DNA of 64,000 bases from Isachenkonia alkalipeptolytica (GCF_009910325.1 NZ_SUMG01000006.1:62001-126000); one strand, 5' to 3'. Positions 43,858-53,449 are shown, numbered from the stretch's first letter. Notes: a model not told the origin generated them from the letters alone. Made by a program: numbers and translations.

Positions 43858-43889
43858 TTCTTGCTATTTTTAATAACTATCGGTTTTCC

Positions 43890-45161
43890 CTAAGCTTTTG
43901 GCGGTGTTCCCTCCGCATTGGATACCACAGCATCGATTTGAACTAATGCATCCGTGGGTAGATCGGAAACGCCCACGGTTGTACGGGCGGGAATGCCCCC
44001 GGGGAAGAAATCTTTGTACGCGTCATCCACAGCATTGATATCCGCCATGTCCTTAACAAATATATTCACTTTTACCACATCTTCCAGTACATGGTCAACA
44101 CTTTCTACAATCGCCTTCATGTTTTTCAGACACTGCTCCGTCTGAGCTTTCACACCGCCGGCAACCATTTTCCCCGTTGTTGGGTCCATGGGTAACTGGG
44201 CCGAAAGATGGTTGTAGTGAGAAAATGCCACCGTTTGGGTAGATAAAGAGCTTTTTGGTGCTTTCTCCGTATTATTGGCTTCGATGATAATTCCATGCCG
44301 GTCTTCCACCGCTTGAGGAGGGGTGCCGTCTCCGTGGGATACCACGGCTTCCATTTGTACCAAGGCATCCATCGGTAAAGCTTCCACTGCCACGGTCGTA
44401 CGGGCAGGAACATAGGACACCGCCCTTGCGATGGCCGAATCGGGGAAAAAGGTTGAATAAACCTGGTTTACAGCTTCAATATCCTTGAGGTTTTTCAGGA
44501 AGATATTAATTTTAACAATATCGTCAAAGGGCACGTCGATACTTTCCAAAATCCCCTTGATATTCTTTAAGCACTGGCCTGCCTGATCTTTCACATCGCC
44601 GGTTACGATTTTTCCGGATTTCGGATCCATGGGTAATTGGGCGGAAAGATTATTGTAATGGGAAAAGGCCACGGTTTGAGTAGCTAAGGGATTCATTGGG
44701 GCATTTGCCGTGTTATTGGTCAGTTTTATAAGGTCTCCTGCCTGGGGGGCGTTGGGAATGGTACCTTCACCATGGGATACCAGTGCATCCACTTGAACTA
44801 AGGCATCCATGGGTAGCGCCGCAACCGCCGCTACCGTACGGGCAGGAACATAAGTTGGGAAGAAAGATTTATACACTTCGTCTACAAGGTCAACATCTTT
44901 GATATTTTGAACAAATACTGTGATTTTAACAACGTCGCTCATTCTATGGTCGATGCTGTCCAGAATGGCCTTAATATTGTTAAAGCACTGCTCCGCCTGC
45001 TCTTTCACACCGCCGGCTACCATTTTCCCCGTTGTTGGATCCATAGGTAATTGGGCGGAAAGATTGTTGTAATGTGAAAAAGCCACGGTTTGAGAAGATC
45101 GCCCCTTGTTTTGGGGAGCCTTTTCCGTATTTCTTGCTAATACTTCGTTATAGTTGCTCAT
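43890..45161 (-). CDS. Triple RidA (Rid/YjgF) fusion protein
   Basis: A 423-residue protein made of three complete Rid domains (~1-135, ~140-285, ~290-423). Each repeats QTVAFSHYN(N/H)LSAQLPMDP near its start and a VPART or IPART loop with the Arg that binds the substrate carboxylate, then a DALVQ(V/M/I)(D/E)A strand. Normal Rid proteins are single 125-residue units that form trimers with active sites at the interfaces, so this chain could fold as a one-piece trimer. Rid proteins hydrolyse reactive enamines and imines from amino-acid metabolism. Domain 2 has a ~10-residue insert before VPART. Confidence 0.88.
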   Translation of the reverse strand: MSNYNEVLARNTEKAPQNKGRSSQTVAFSHYNNLSAQLPMDPTTGKMVAGGVKEQAEQCFNNIKAILDSIDHRMSDVVKITVFVQNIKDVDLVDEVYKSFFPTYVPARTVAAVAALPMDALVQVDALVSHGEGTIPNAPQAGDLIKLTNNTANAPMNPLATQTVAFSHYNNLSAQLPMDPKSGKIVTGDVKDQAGQCLKNIKGILESIDVPFDDIVKINIFLKNLKDIEAVNQVYSTFFPDSAIARAVSYVPARTTVAVEALPMDALVQMEAVVSHGDGTPPQAVEDRHGIIIEANNTEKAPKSSLSTQTVAFSHYNHLSAQLPMDPTTGKMVAGGVKAQTEQCLKNMKAIVESVDHVLEDVVKVNIFVKDMADINAVDDAYKDFFPGGIPARTTVGVSDLPTDALVQIDAVVSNAEGTPPKA

Positions 45162-45503
45162 TATCGCATTCTCCTTTAAATATATTTTTTTATAACATCC
45201 TTATTTCAAGCTTGGGTTAACAGGTCTAAAGTAGCACCACAAGTTCAATACTAGCACACCCCCTTCCTTATTGCCACCTATTTCGTCTGAATCATTTCTA
45301 AATTTTGATTTTTTGTTATACTTTCACAAAGACCCTCCGTAGCTGCAATTAATACGTTGAAAACATTGTTTTATTTTGTTTTCAAACGAAGTTGCCCCCC
45401 GATTTATCGCAAGGCCTTTCTGCTGTGAATTATTAAAGGAGTTGGGTATACAAACTAGAAGATAGCCCTTTAAGGGCTGTATAAAAAAATCAAGGAGGTC
45501 TCT
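45162..45503. other. Divergent intergenic region with an inverted repeat
   Basis: A 342-base gap between the RidA fusion and the M24 peptidase. It contains TTGAAAACA...TGTTTTCAA (45357-45385), a 9-bp inverted repeat that could be an operator, and AGCCC...GGGCT shortly before the M24 ribosome site. I see no convincing consensus promoter. Confidence 0.5.
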
Positions 45504-46763
45504 ATGAATAATCGAAAAGAAAAATACGGTATTCTGCCGTTAAAAAAGCAATACGAAATCATCGATAATTTGCTGGAGCATCGTTTGGACCACCTTCTTC
45601 CGAAACTAATGAAGGAAACAGGAATTGACCTATGGATTCTTCCCTCAAGAGAGTATAATGAAGACCCGGTTTTCAACACCCTGATCCCTCCCCTGCAGAA
45701 AACCGCCTCAAGGCTTTCCATTCTCGTTTTTCATTTCAACGGAGAAACTATGAAGCGCTACAGTATTTTCGGCCCGAATCAGCGTTTGGAGCGATTTTAT
45801 GAGAATATCTGGGATCGGGAAAAAGAAGATCAGTGGGCCTGTCTTAACCACCTTGTGACAAGTCTTCAACCGAAGACCATCGGTGTGAACTACTCGGAAA
45901 ATGCCGGCCTTACCGATGGGATTTCCCACGGCCTCTATGAAAAACTTAAAACGACGCTGGGCTCTTCTTGGGAGAAAAACATGGTAAGCGCCGAAAACCT
46001 AAGCCGCCGGTGGCTGGAAACCCGTACAAAAAAAGAAATTGCCCTTTATCAAGAGGTATACGCGGTGGCCGCATCCATTATTGAAGATGCCTTCTCCGGA
46101 GAAACCATCACCCCCGGTAAGACCACCACCGAAGATCTTCAGTGGTGGATCCATGAAGTCATCAACGACTTGGGACTCCGGGCATGGTTCAGTCCCGATG
46201 TAAGTTTGCAAAGAAAAGGGGATCCCCGTTTTCGAATATTTGATCAGGTGATCCAGGAGGGGGACCTTCTGCACTGTGACATCGGCATCGAGTATCTTAC
46301 CCTTTGCACCGACACCCAGCGAATGGCCTATGTACTGAAAGATGGAGAAACAGAAGTACCCAAAGACCTTGTGGAAGGCTTTGAAGAAGCCAAGGCCTTT
46401 CAGGATATCGTCGCCGGAGAGTTCAAAGAAGGCAGAAGAGGCAATGAAATACTGGAAAGCTCCTTACAACTCGCGAAGAAACAGGGGCTTCATCCCCGGC
46501 TATACTCCCATCCCATCGGCCTCTACGGCCACGCCATCGGAATGAATGTGGGGCTGTTCGAGGAACAGGAATTTGTAAAAACCTCGGGGGAACACCGATT
46601 AAGGGACGCCACTTGCTATGCCTTGGAGTTGAATATCTGGAAATCCGTGGACTGCTGGGAAGGACCAAAGGTTTATTTCATGCTCGAGGAAACCACCGCC
46701 TTTATCGATAATCGTCTTCGTTACCTGCCAAAACGCCAGGAGGAGCTACTCCTTATTAAATAG
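45504..46763 (+). CDS. M24-family metallopeptidase (Xaa-Pro type)
   Basis: A 419-residue cytoplasmic protein: N-terminal creatinase-like domain (WILPSREYNEDPVF) and a C-terminal pita-bread domain (~170-419). Metal ligands are visible in HCDIGIEYLTLCTDTQR (two Asp), YSHPIGLYGHAIG (His), CYALELNI (Glu) and FMLEETTAF (Glu). It would be an Xaa-Pro dipeptidase or related enzyme for imported peptides. Strong site CAAGGAGG before the ATG; terminator after. Confidence 0.87.
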   Translation: MNNRKEKYGILPLKKQYEIIDNLLEHRLDHLLPKLMKETGIDLWILPSREYNEDPVFNTLIPPLQKTASRLSILVFHFNGETMKRYSIFGPNQRLERFYENIWDREKEDQWACLNHLVTSLQPKTIGVNYSENAGLTDGISHGLYEKLKTTLGSSWEKNMVSAENLSRRWLETRTKKEIALYQEVYAVAASIIEDAFSGETITPGKTTTEDLQWWIHEVINDLGLRAWFSPDVSLQRKGDPRFRIFDQVIQEGDLLHCDIGIEYLTLCTDTQRMAYVLKDGETEVPKDLVEGFEEAKAFQDIVAGEFKEGRRGNEILESSLQLAKKQGLHPRLYSHPIGLYGHAIGMNVGLFEEQEFVKTSGEHRLRDATCYALELNIWKSVDCWEGPKVYFMLEETTAFIDNRLRYLPKRQEELLLIK

Positions 46764-46791
46764 CTATTAATCTTAGAGCTTTCACAAAAAT

Positions 46792-46841
46792 AACCGCCGG
46801 GAGTTCATCATCGTAATTGATGGCTTCCAAGGCGGTTTTCT
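46792..46841 (+). terminator. Terminator of the M24 peptidase gene
   Basis: AACCGCC and GGCGGTT arms followed by TTC TTATG. Starts 28 bases after the stop. Confidence 0.75.
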
Positions 46842-46887
46842 TATGCTTCTTCAGGGATATTGATCCCGAGTATTTTTAAAAGTTTTT

Positions 46888-47622
46888 TTAGGTTCTGCCG
46901 TAAAATATTTTCTTGATATATTCTTTGGCCGGTACCTTTCTAAGATCCAAGGCCTTTACCGCCTTATCTTTCTCATAGGTCACTTCCTTGTGTCGGATGT
47001 TAAAACCCGTTTCATTAATCTCCAAGATACTGTAGTTCGCAAAACTTCCCCTTTGACAACCCAAAGCGCTGGGATTTACATACCGGGTCCCGGTTTCCTT
47101 GCCTCGACACTCCAACAGGGGGTGATGCTGATGACCGAAAAAAATGATGTCGTAGCCTTCAAGTTGAAAAAATGCATCAATATTAGTTTCTGTAAGGTCC
47201 TCCTTCACATCTTTAAAGCTTAAGGGTTCCTTTCCTTCGGGGTCTACCACGTAATGGATAAATCCCAGGTTTAATCCCACCAACTTATCATTTTCCAGAA
47301 CCGGAAACTTCGAAACCGCTTCCTGATATTTTATACCCAGTTCTTTTCGTACCCACTTATGGTGATCAACCTCTCCTTTTGTAGTGCCCTTTGGAAATTG
47401 AAAGCCTTTGGTTAAGTAGTAATATTCATGGTTTCCCATGATCATTATGATGTTTTCCTTTAGCATGACGTCTAAGGTTTCCTTCGGAAAGGCCCCGATG
47501 CCGATGGCATCCCCTATGTGATAGACTCTATCGCATTTCTCCTTTTTAATATCCTCTAAAACCCGGGTGAGTGCCGGTAAATTTGCATGTACATCGGACA
47601 TAACCGCTATTTTATATATCAT
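46888..47622 (-). CDS. Metallophosphoesterase, YfcE-like
   Basis: A 244-residue calcineurin-type phosphoesterase: MSDVHANLPAL, YHIGDAIGIGAFP, IMGNHEYY, FGHQHHPL and VNPSALGCQRG. The pattern fits small phosphodiesterases of the YfcE/Ppp-like group; the substrate is unknown. GGGAGGGG precedes the ATG. Convergent with the M24 gene. Confidence 0.85.
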   Translation of the reverse strand: MIYKIAVMSDVHANLPALTRVLEDIKKEKCDRVYHIGDAIGIGAFPKETLDVMLKENIIMIMGNHEYYYLTKGFQFPKGTTKGEVDHHKWVRKELGIKYQEAVSKFPVLENDKLVGLNLGFIHYVVDPEGKEPLSFKDVKEDLTETNIDAFFQLEGYDIIFFGHQHHPLLECRGKETGTRYVNPSALGCQRGSFANYSILEINETGFNIRHKEVTYEKDKAVKALDLRKVPAKEYIKKIFYGRT

Positions 47623-47744
47623 AATCCCCTCCCGTAAGCATTTGATATACCCCTGGGTCGTCTATTGAACCCTTTAATTCTTAGGTTTATTATAACATTT
47701 ATTAGAATTTTCAAAAAGGACTATCCACTACTAACGCGACTACA

Positions 47745-48596
47745 TTATTCTTTCGGAGAGTGCATGTTTACTTTGATAGCAGACCGACCTCTATCACCGG
47801 GACGGCAATTGACCGGTATATTACTTTTTTCAGCGAAATGAAGAGCTGAGGCGAATCCTATAAATAGTAGTGCAAGAAAAACAAGTACTCCTTCGTGTAC
47901 TTCCATGGGAATGCCAAAGCCCAAATTTCCGAAGGCATTAATACCGGCGTGCATTAATACTGCCAAGAGGATGCTTCGGGTCTTGTAAACCAACAGTGTT
48001 AAAAGCAAAGAGTAAACGATTGCAAAAAGAAAGTAAGTGGAAAAAGCATAGTTGTAATGGGCGAAGACGTCAATCAAAAACAGCGGTCCATGCCAAATAG
48101 CCCAGATAATCCCGATAAGGATCCCTGTTACTACCGGATGAACCTTCTTTGAAATTGAATTCTGCAGGATTCCACGCCATCCCAGTTCTTCCGCACCTCC
48201 GGCAAAAATCATGGCCCCAAAGGTAAGGGGAAATGCCGCAATATGACTCCATTGTATATCAGGGTTCCACCATCCTCCGTGATAAATCAGATTGGCCCCA
48301 AGACCGATGACCAGTGGGGAAAGCAAGGCCACCATCCACCAAAACCAATGTGCTTTATAGAGGTACGCCCGATTCCAGTAGTTTTTTCGCTCCTCTTCGC
48401 TGTACATTTTGTATACCATAAACAGCGCCGCAAAAGCCGGCGAGCCGCCACCGATAATCCCGAGGATATTCAAGGGAAAGTCCTCTAATTCCATGGCTGT
48501 AGTTTCCAATAACAGGGCAATCAATCCATGGGACAGGTACATTAATCCGAAGGTTACGGCTAAAAACATTACAATTCTTTTAGTATTCTTTGACAC
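47745..48596 (-). CDS. CPBP family intramembrane metalloprotease
   Basis: A 283-residue membrane protein with about eight helices. The three CPBP motifs are present: GGAEELGWRGILQ (EExxxR), AIWHGPLF (FxxxH-type) and MHAGINAFGN (HxxxN). Such proteases (Abi/Rce1-like) process membrane-bound proteins or give immunity to peptide bacteriocins. AAGGAGG precedes the ATG. Its promoter carries a GTGA-N6-TCAC dyad. Confidence 0.88.
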   Translation of the reverse strand: MSKNTKRIVMFLAVTFGLMYLSHGLIALLLETTAMELEDFPLNILGIIGGGSPAFAALFMVYKMYSEEERKNYWNRAYLYKAHWFWWMVALLSPLVIGLGANLIYHGGWWNPDIQWSHIAAFPLTFGAMIFAGGAEELGWRGILQNSISKKVHPVVTGILIGIIWAIWHGPLFLIDVFAHYNYAFSTYFLFAIVYSLLLTLLVYKTRSILLAVLMHAGINAFGNLGFGIPMEVHEGVLVFLALLFIGFASALHFAEKSNIPVNCRPGDRGRSAIKVNMHSPKE

Positions 48597-48649
48597 AATA
48601 AAACCTCCTTGCTTTATTCTTACCTTAAGCTTAACAAAACAAAAAGGTT

Positions 48650-48669
48650 ATTATAGTGAATACTGTCAC
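48650..48669 (-). promoter_or_regulatory. Promoter -10 with GTGA-N6-TCAC dyad (CPBP gene)
   Basis: On the minus strand GTGACAGTATTCAC runs directly into TATAAT, about 55 bases before the CPBP start. It has the same layout as 43766-43785. Another TGTGAC...GTCAC dyad lies just upstream (48675-48690). Confidence 0.5.
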
Positions 48670-48790
48670 GGTAACCTGTGACATTTGTCACTTCAATGAT
48701 ACCAGTGATGCTGGTGTTATTATTGATGCCGCTGATATCAGTGCTTCTGGTGTTATCAGCGATACTAATGATGTTGGTGATACTGACGGT

Positions 48791-49048
48791 TCAAGACAAA
48801 AACTTCAGCACATCCCGGTCAAATGTCTTACTCTCGGCGTAGGCGCCGTGGCCAAGACCCGGATAAATTATGGATTTGCTTCCCGGAATTTTCTCCCCTA
48901 TTTCTTCCGAGGTATTGATACCCACCACTTCATCCCTGCCTCCACCAATGACCAGGGTGGGGCACTGAATCTTTTCCAGTTCATCATAGGCACTGTGCCC
49001 CAGGCATGCCTTGGCCTGAATGATAAAACGGGTGAGATTTTTATACAA
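48791..49048 (-). pseudogene. Alpha/beta hydrolase, C-terminal fragment
   Basis: An 85-codon frame equal to the C-terminal third of an alpha/beta hydrolase: CPTLVIGGGRDEVVG with the acid residue and IYPGLGHGAYAE with the catalytic His. The serine nucleophile region is missing, and the fragment begins 46 bases after the stop of the SnoaL-like gene at 49095. Probably the remains of a last operon gene. Confidence 0.65.
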
Positions 49049-49094
49049 TGATACTTCTTTTTCGTCAATTGAATAATTCTATTTTTCTGCCGAA

Positions 49095-50108
49095 TTAATA
49101 TTTAGGATTTTCAATAATCGCGGTGCGTTCAATAATATCCACCCCTTGTTGTTTCAACCAGTAAGGAATATCAATAAATACCCAGTTTTCCAACAATTTA
49201 TCACCTTTTCGATAATACACATCCACCACTTGCATATCTCCTCGCGCTTCCCCTCCAGGAAGTCCTAAAAATCCTCCGGTGGGTGTGTTGGAAAGGTTCG
49301 GCCATCCAAAGAAGCAGGCGAAATTTCCTTCTGCAAAACGGCATTCATGACCGTTAAACTTTTTGTCCTTTAAATTGTTTCGAAAGGGTAGCTGGTGTTG
49401 CAGTTGATACCGAGGGATCGTATAACTTGCACCGATACCTCCTGGACCGTACCAGATCATCTCTTTAGACCAGGCTTTCTCAAGTATTTCCGGCGGGCAT
49501 CCCATGGCTCCGCTCTCATTAAGATCCGAAAGGTCCTGCACCATTTTATTAACCAGGGCCAATGTGTCTTTTCCTTCTTTCGGATCCGCATCCTCAAAAA
49601 GAAGTCCGTTATGATCTCTTGGTCCGGGATAAACGAAATAATTTCCCGTTGATGGGGGCAGGGGATTGATTCCTGCCTGAAGCATAAAGCCGATGATGTC
49701 AATAAAAAGTCCGGTCTCTTTGATCTTTCCCTCCTCCACACAGTTAAACTCCGCATAACGGAGATTGATCATTTTTCCAGTGGGAGGGATGCCTAACCAT
49801 TCCCGATCGAAAAGCCCCATAAAATGGCCCATGCTCATAACCCACTGTTTACCATCTATTTCATTATCCCCGGCAATAAAGATATCCTGTCGCCGCTGCA
49901 TGTGATTTAGGGACTTTTTAAGAGGTACCCAGAATTTTTTCGCCACATTTTCAATCCCTTCCTGCTCCCGGTAAGGATAAACCCCTCGCCATCGATAATC
50001 CTTCGAGGTATATTTTTCTAATATCCCCGGCAATTCCTCTTCATTTGCTCTTTCCAACCCATTGAAAAAATCTTGTACGATTCCTTTCGCTTCTTGAAAC
50101 CTTCCCAT
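49095..50108 (-). CDS. Tandem SnoaL-like protein 1
   Basis: A 337-residue soluble protein of two NTF2/SnoaL-like domains (~1-155 and ~180-337). The first has HFMGLFDREWLGIPPTGKMI and RYAEFNCVEEGKIKET; the second has MQVVDVYYRKGDKLLENWVF. SnoaL-like enzymes include polyketide cyclases, dehydratases and isomerases working on small hydrophobic molecules. Last intact gene of a five-gene operon with two transporters; it follows the previous gene by 10 bases. Confidence 0.75.
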   Translation of the reverse strand: MGRFQEAKGIVQDFFNGLERANEEELPGILEKYTSKDYRWRGVYPYREQEGIENVAKKFWVPLKKSLNHMQRRQDIFIAGDNEIDGKQWVMSMGHFMGLFDREWLGIPPTGKMINLRYAEFNCVEEGKIKETGLFIDIIGFMLQAGINPLPPSTGNYFVYPGPRDHNGLLFEDADPKEGKDTLALVNKMVQDLSDLNESGAMGCPPEILEKAWSKEMIWYGPGGIGASYTIPRYQLQHQLPFRNNLKDKKFNGHECRFAEGNFACFFGWPNLSNTPTGGFLGLPGGEARGDMQVVDVYYRKGDKLLENWVFIDIPYWLKQQGVDIIERTAIIENPKY

Positions 50109-50118
50109 AATAGCCCTC

Positions 50119-50808
50119 CTAATATGTTTTTTTATCCTTCGATTTTTGCACCTCTTCTAAAACATCTATCCCTTGATCCAGCTTCAACCGCAGCTCATCT
50201 CTCATCCAATAATGATCCAGGGGAAGATCCCCTCCATGGCTCCACCAGTCCATCCGCCGGATATCCTCTTTTTGAGCACTCCCTTTTACCCAGCTCAGAA
50301 GGGCATGGAAGGAACCGTCGATCAAATGAAGGGTTTCCTCCTTTGGTCGATAGGGAGTCTTCTCCTTACTTTTGTCTTCCCTAAGGACCGTCCCGGATTG
50401 TTTTATCAGATCGGGAAGATCCAAAAGCATTCTGGTCTCAATGATCTTTCCCTGTTTCAGTCGGTGAAACTCTCCATAGCCAAGATTCATTTCTTTATAG
50501 GTGGGAGGTATATCCAACCATTCTTTATTAAAAATCCCTCGATATACACCTTTACTGCTGATCCATAGGTCTCCTCCGACCTCCCCCGCTATACAAATCG
50601 AGGGCGTCTTTTTAAGTTCATCAAAAGAAGTGCAGAGAGGCTCATAAAAAATACTAATAATTTCCCCCACGCCCACCAACTGATTAAAGGGATGGCAGAG
50701 ATACATTAAGGCATCCTCATGGAACCATTCAGTAATATTATTTTTGATAAGCGCTTTTTGAAACTTACATCCCCCTGATAAAAACTCTTTAATCATAACA
50801 CCCTTCAT
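50119..50808 (-). CDS. SnoaL-like protein 2 (second domain shortened)
   Basis: A 229-residue relative of the gene at 49095. The N-terminal domain keeps the pattern GVYRGIFNKEWLDIPPTYKEM and GYGEFHRLKQGKIIETRM; the second domain is cut to about 75 residues (ETLHLIDGSFHALLSWVKG...) and lacks the C-terminal strands. It may act only as a partner of the full-length copies. It lies 16 bases after the MFS gene. Confidence 0.65.
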   Translation of the reverse strand: MKGVMIKEFLSGGCKFQKALIKNNITEWFHEDALMYLCHPFNQLVGVGEIISIFYEPLCTSFDELKKTPSICIAGEVGGDLWISSKGVYRGIFNKEWLDIPPTYKEMNLGYGEFHRLKQGKIIETRMLLDLPDLIKQSGTVLREDKSKEKTPYRPKEETLHLIDGSFHALLSWVKGSAQKEDIRRMDWWSHGGDLPLDHYWMRDELRLKLDQGIDVLEEVQKSKDKKTY

Positions 50809-50824
50809 TTCCTTTCCTCACGAC

Positions 50825-52105
50825 TTATTCTTCCCTCGGCTTATTCAACGTCTCCGGAAGGAACAACCAAAGAACGGCTCCCGCCACAAATACGGCCATT
50901 ACAATACTGAAGATCCCTGTCATCCCCGCAGCGCTGGAACCTACTCCCGCCACAAAGGGTAGGGCAATCGATGAAATTATCCGACCACCGTTAAAAGAAA
51001 TTCCCGGTGCCAGTGCACTGAAGCGTTTCGGGAAGAGCTCCGTATAGTAAGCTCCCCAGGCGCCGGAGAACCCAACACTAAAACCGATCATTAATGAGAC
51101 CATTCGAAAAGCCGTGACGTTTTCCGGGTTCAGCTGCATATAGATAAATACCCCTACCGCGGCTAATGCCATCCCGATGGCCGGCACTTTTCTTCCAAAC
51201 TTATCCGCAATAAAGCCCCAAATGTTGTATCCGATCAGTTGACCGATTCCCTGCAAACTGTATATGGAACCTGCTACGGCTGCGGCCATCCCCAACTCGT
51301 TGGTTAAATAGGTGGTGGCGTTGTTGGCAAAAGCGGAATAAGCTAAAAAGTTAAAACCGGAAAGTACAATCACGCCGATCCCGATAAAAAGATACTTTCC
51401 TTTATACATACTTAAGTAACTTACCTTTTCTCCCTTTTCCTTTGCTTTTTTCTTTAACTCCTCTGCATGCTGACGATCACTGGGCACAAAGAAGAAAATC
51501 ATCACGGTTCCTACCAAAGGAGGAATTACCGCGGTATAAATCAGCATTTCCCAGTTTCCATCCCCTAACACACCGTATAACCATCCGGCAAAAATCATTG
51601 CTACCGAGAATGTACTGGTTAGAATTGCCGCAAGTTTCCCTCGATGCTTTTGAGGAAACATTTCCGCCACAAGGGGTACCGCGGTTCCAAATACCCCACC
51701 TAGGGACAGTCCCGTTACAAACCGGGCAATTCTCCAAAGGGTAAAATTCGTCGGCGCCAATAAGGGTAAGTAAGTGGTTGTGGCAAACATCACTGCAATA
51801 ATCATCAGTGTTCGTTTTTTTCCGATGGTTCCTGCCAACTTTCCATACATCAATGTACCGGGAATAGTGGCAAAGGACATTATCGCAAAGATGGCTTCCG
51901 CTTGAGAGAGGGTGAATCCGAATCCTCCGGCGGCAATTTCCGTAACCATGGTGGGTCTTACAAAGGTTCCGATCATAAAATTATAACAGTAGAAAAAATA
52001 CACGACCAGGATCGAAAAAAATGCCACTAACCGTTGGGGATTCGTTCGGTCCTTCCCGAGAATAACCAGTTCATCATCTTTATTGATTGCTTGTGCATCT
52101 GTCAT
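50825..52105 (-). CDS. MFS transporter of the SnoaL operon
   Basis: A 426-residue carrier with twelve helices. Motif A forms are MYGKLAGTIGKKRTLM (loop 2-3) and FIADKFGRKVPA (loop 8-9), and LSLGGVFGTAVPLVAEMFPQKHRGK is typical of the sugar/aromatic acid:H+ symporter branch. It would import or export the compound handled by the SnoaL-like proteins. Lies between two of them in the operon. Confidence 0.87.
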   Translation of the reverse strand: MTDAQAINKDDELVILGKDRTNPQRLVAFFSILVVYFFYCYNFMIGTFVRPTMVTEIAAGGFGFTLSQAEAIFAIMSFATIPGTLMYGKLAGTIGKKRTLMIIAVMFATTTYLPLLAPTNFTLWRIARFVTGLSLGGVFGTAVPLVAEMFPQKHRGKLAAILTSTFSVAMIFAGWLYGVLGDGNWEMLIYTAVIPPLVGTVMIFFFVPSDRQHAEELKKKAKEKGEKVSYLSMYKGKYLFIGIGVIVLSGFNFLAYSAFANNATTYLTNELGMAAAVAGSIYSLQGIGQLIGYNIWGFIADKFGRKVPAIGMALAAVGVFIYMQLNPENVTAFRMVSLMIGFSVGFSGAWGAYYTELFPKRFSALAPGISFNGGRIISSIALPFVAGVGSSAAGMTGIFSIVMAVFVAGAVLWLFLPETLNKPREE

Positions 52106-52148
52106 TTTTATACCTCTTTTCTTATTTTCTTATTTTAAATATCAATTT

Positions 52149-53363
52149 TTAATCTTCTTTTTCCGGGGTTTCATCGGTATCAACCACTTGTCGTAGGACA
52201 TCCAATGCATCAAAGGTAACCCATTCCTCTACAATTTCATTGTTTTTTACATGGTAATGATTGATTCCTAAAATATTTACCGGTTTACCCGTGGGCTCTT
52301 GGAAAAAACCAATCCCTTCATGGATTCCGTTGATGCGCCATCTTACCGCCACATCCCATTCGCCTTTTTCCGGTTTTTCATTACAAGTCACCCGGTCTAC
52401 CATAAATTCCGCATTAGGAAAAGATGCAAAGAAGCTGATGAACATTCCTTGAATTTCATTATGGCCATGAAGATCTTTATTACCCACATAATGCATACAA
52501 GCACTGTCGCTATAGTAGTCCCGGACTTCATTAAACAATCGATAGTTGTATACATGACTGAGCATTTCCAACATCCATTCCCCCACGGATTCATCTTTCC
52601 GTGTGTATTTTTCCGGCATATACTGGCCCCTCATGTTTTCTCCCAGGCCGAAGCTTTCCGGAGTGACCCGGTCATTTTTATCATGCTTCTTAGCCATATT
52701 TTTTGCTACCGCCTTGGGATCCAATCCCATTTGCTCTACAATGGTAAGATTATCCCGAACCAGCCATTCTTCGTAAATTCGATTGTTTTCACAGGCACAG
52801 TCGATAACCGTACGGAAGGTCAGTTTTTTACCCGTAGCCTTGCCAAACATACTATCTCCTGTATTGGTGGCCGTAGACATTACCCGGTGGGAAGAAAGGT
52901 ATCCGTTTTCTCCTAAGGGAGACCAAATAACATTTTGTCCGATCAGCCGTCGATCCGGCATTGAATGCAGGGTTTGCATGGTTCCGGAAATAATCTCCTT
53001 AATACCTACAATGCTCTTGGATCCCGTATGCATTGTGACATTGTTGTGATAAGTATCATAAATCACACCGATTCCTTTTTCTTCCCAAATATTATGGGTA
53101 ATTTTCATGATATAATCCACAAAATCCCGGTACTGGGGATCAAAACCCTCCATCTTTTGGTTTTTACTTTCCAGCTTTACATAGTCATTAAAATCGTAAT
53201 GCCCAACTGCACTTACTTTAGTACTGTCTCCATAAAACACCTTTTCACTTCCAGGGGTTTTTGAAGTTTTAGATCCTTGATTCTTAGTATTTCCCATGGT
53301 TTTTTCCTCCTTTAAGGCCAGGGTCTCTTGTTGCTTCTTTTTATCTTGCTCTTTGGTTTTCAT
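52149..53363 (-). CDS. Tandem SnoaL-like protein 3
   Basis: A 404-residue protein: a charged, Lys/Glu-rich N-terminal tail (~1-65) and two SnoaL-like domains (~70-220 and ~260-395). Seen are WEEKGIGVIYDTYHNNVTMH, NRIYEEWLVRDNLTIVEQMG and RLFNEVRDYYSDSACMHYVG with NHYHVKNNEIVEEWVTFDALD, patterns of the SnoaL/ester-cyclase group. Two starts are possible, each with a GGAGG site: 53363 and 53297 (MGNTKNQ). Second gene of the operon. Confidence 0.75.
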   Translation of the reverse strand: MKTKEQDKKKQQETLALKEEKTMGNTKNQGSKTSKTPGSEKVFYGDSTKVSAVGHYDFNDYVKLESKNQKMEGFDPQYRDFVDYIMKITHNIWEEKGIGVIYDTYHNNVTMHTGSKSIVGIKEIISGTMQTLHSMPDRRLIGQNVIWSPLGENGYLSSHRVMSTATNTGDSMFGKATGKKLTFRTVIDCACENNRIYEEWLVRDNLTIVEQMGLDPKAVAKNMAKKHDKNDRVTPESFGLGENMRGQYMPEKYTRKDESVGEWMLEMLSHVYNYRLFNEVRDYYSDSACMHYVGNKDLHGHNEIQGMFISFFASFPNAEFMVDRVTCNEKPEKGEWDVAVRWRINGIHEGIGFFQEPTGKPVNILGINHYHVKNNEIVEEWVTFDALDVLRQVVDTDETPEKED

Positions 53364-53449
53364 TGGTTTTGCCTCCTTTTTAAGCCTTTCATTTATTCCT
53401 CGAATATTGATCCTTCATGGTAAATACCCCTTACACTGCAGTCCATCTT

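Noticed and set aside
48656-49051. 131-codon plus-strand frame
   Set aside because: Its open part comes from the loose repeat tract, and the opposite strand carries a recognisable hydrolase fragment.
52299-52916. 205-codon plus-strand frame opposite the SnoaL-like gene
   Set aside because: Antisense shadow; the minus-strand gene has domains, ribosome site and operon context.
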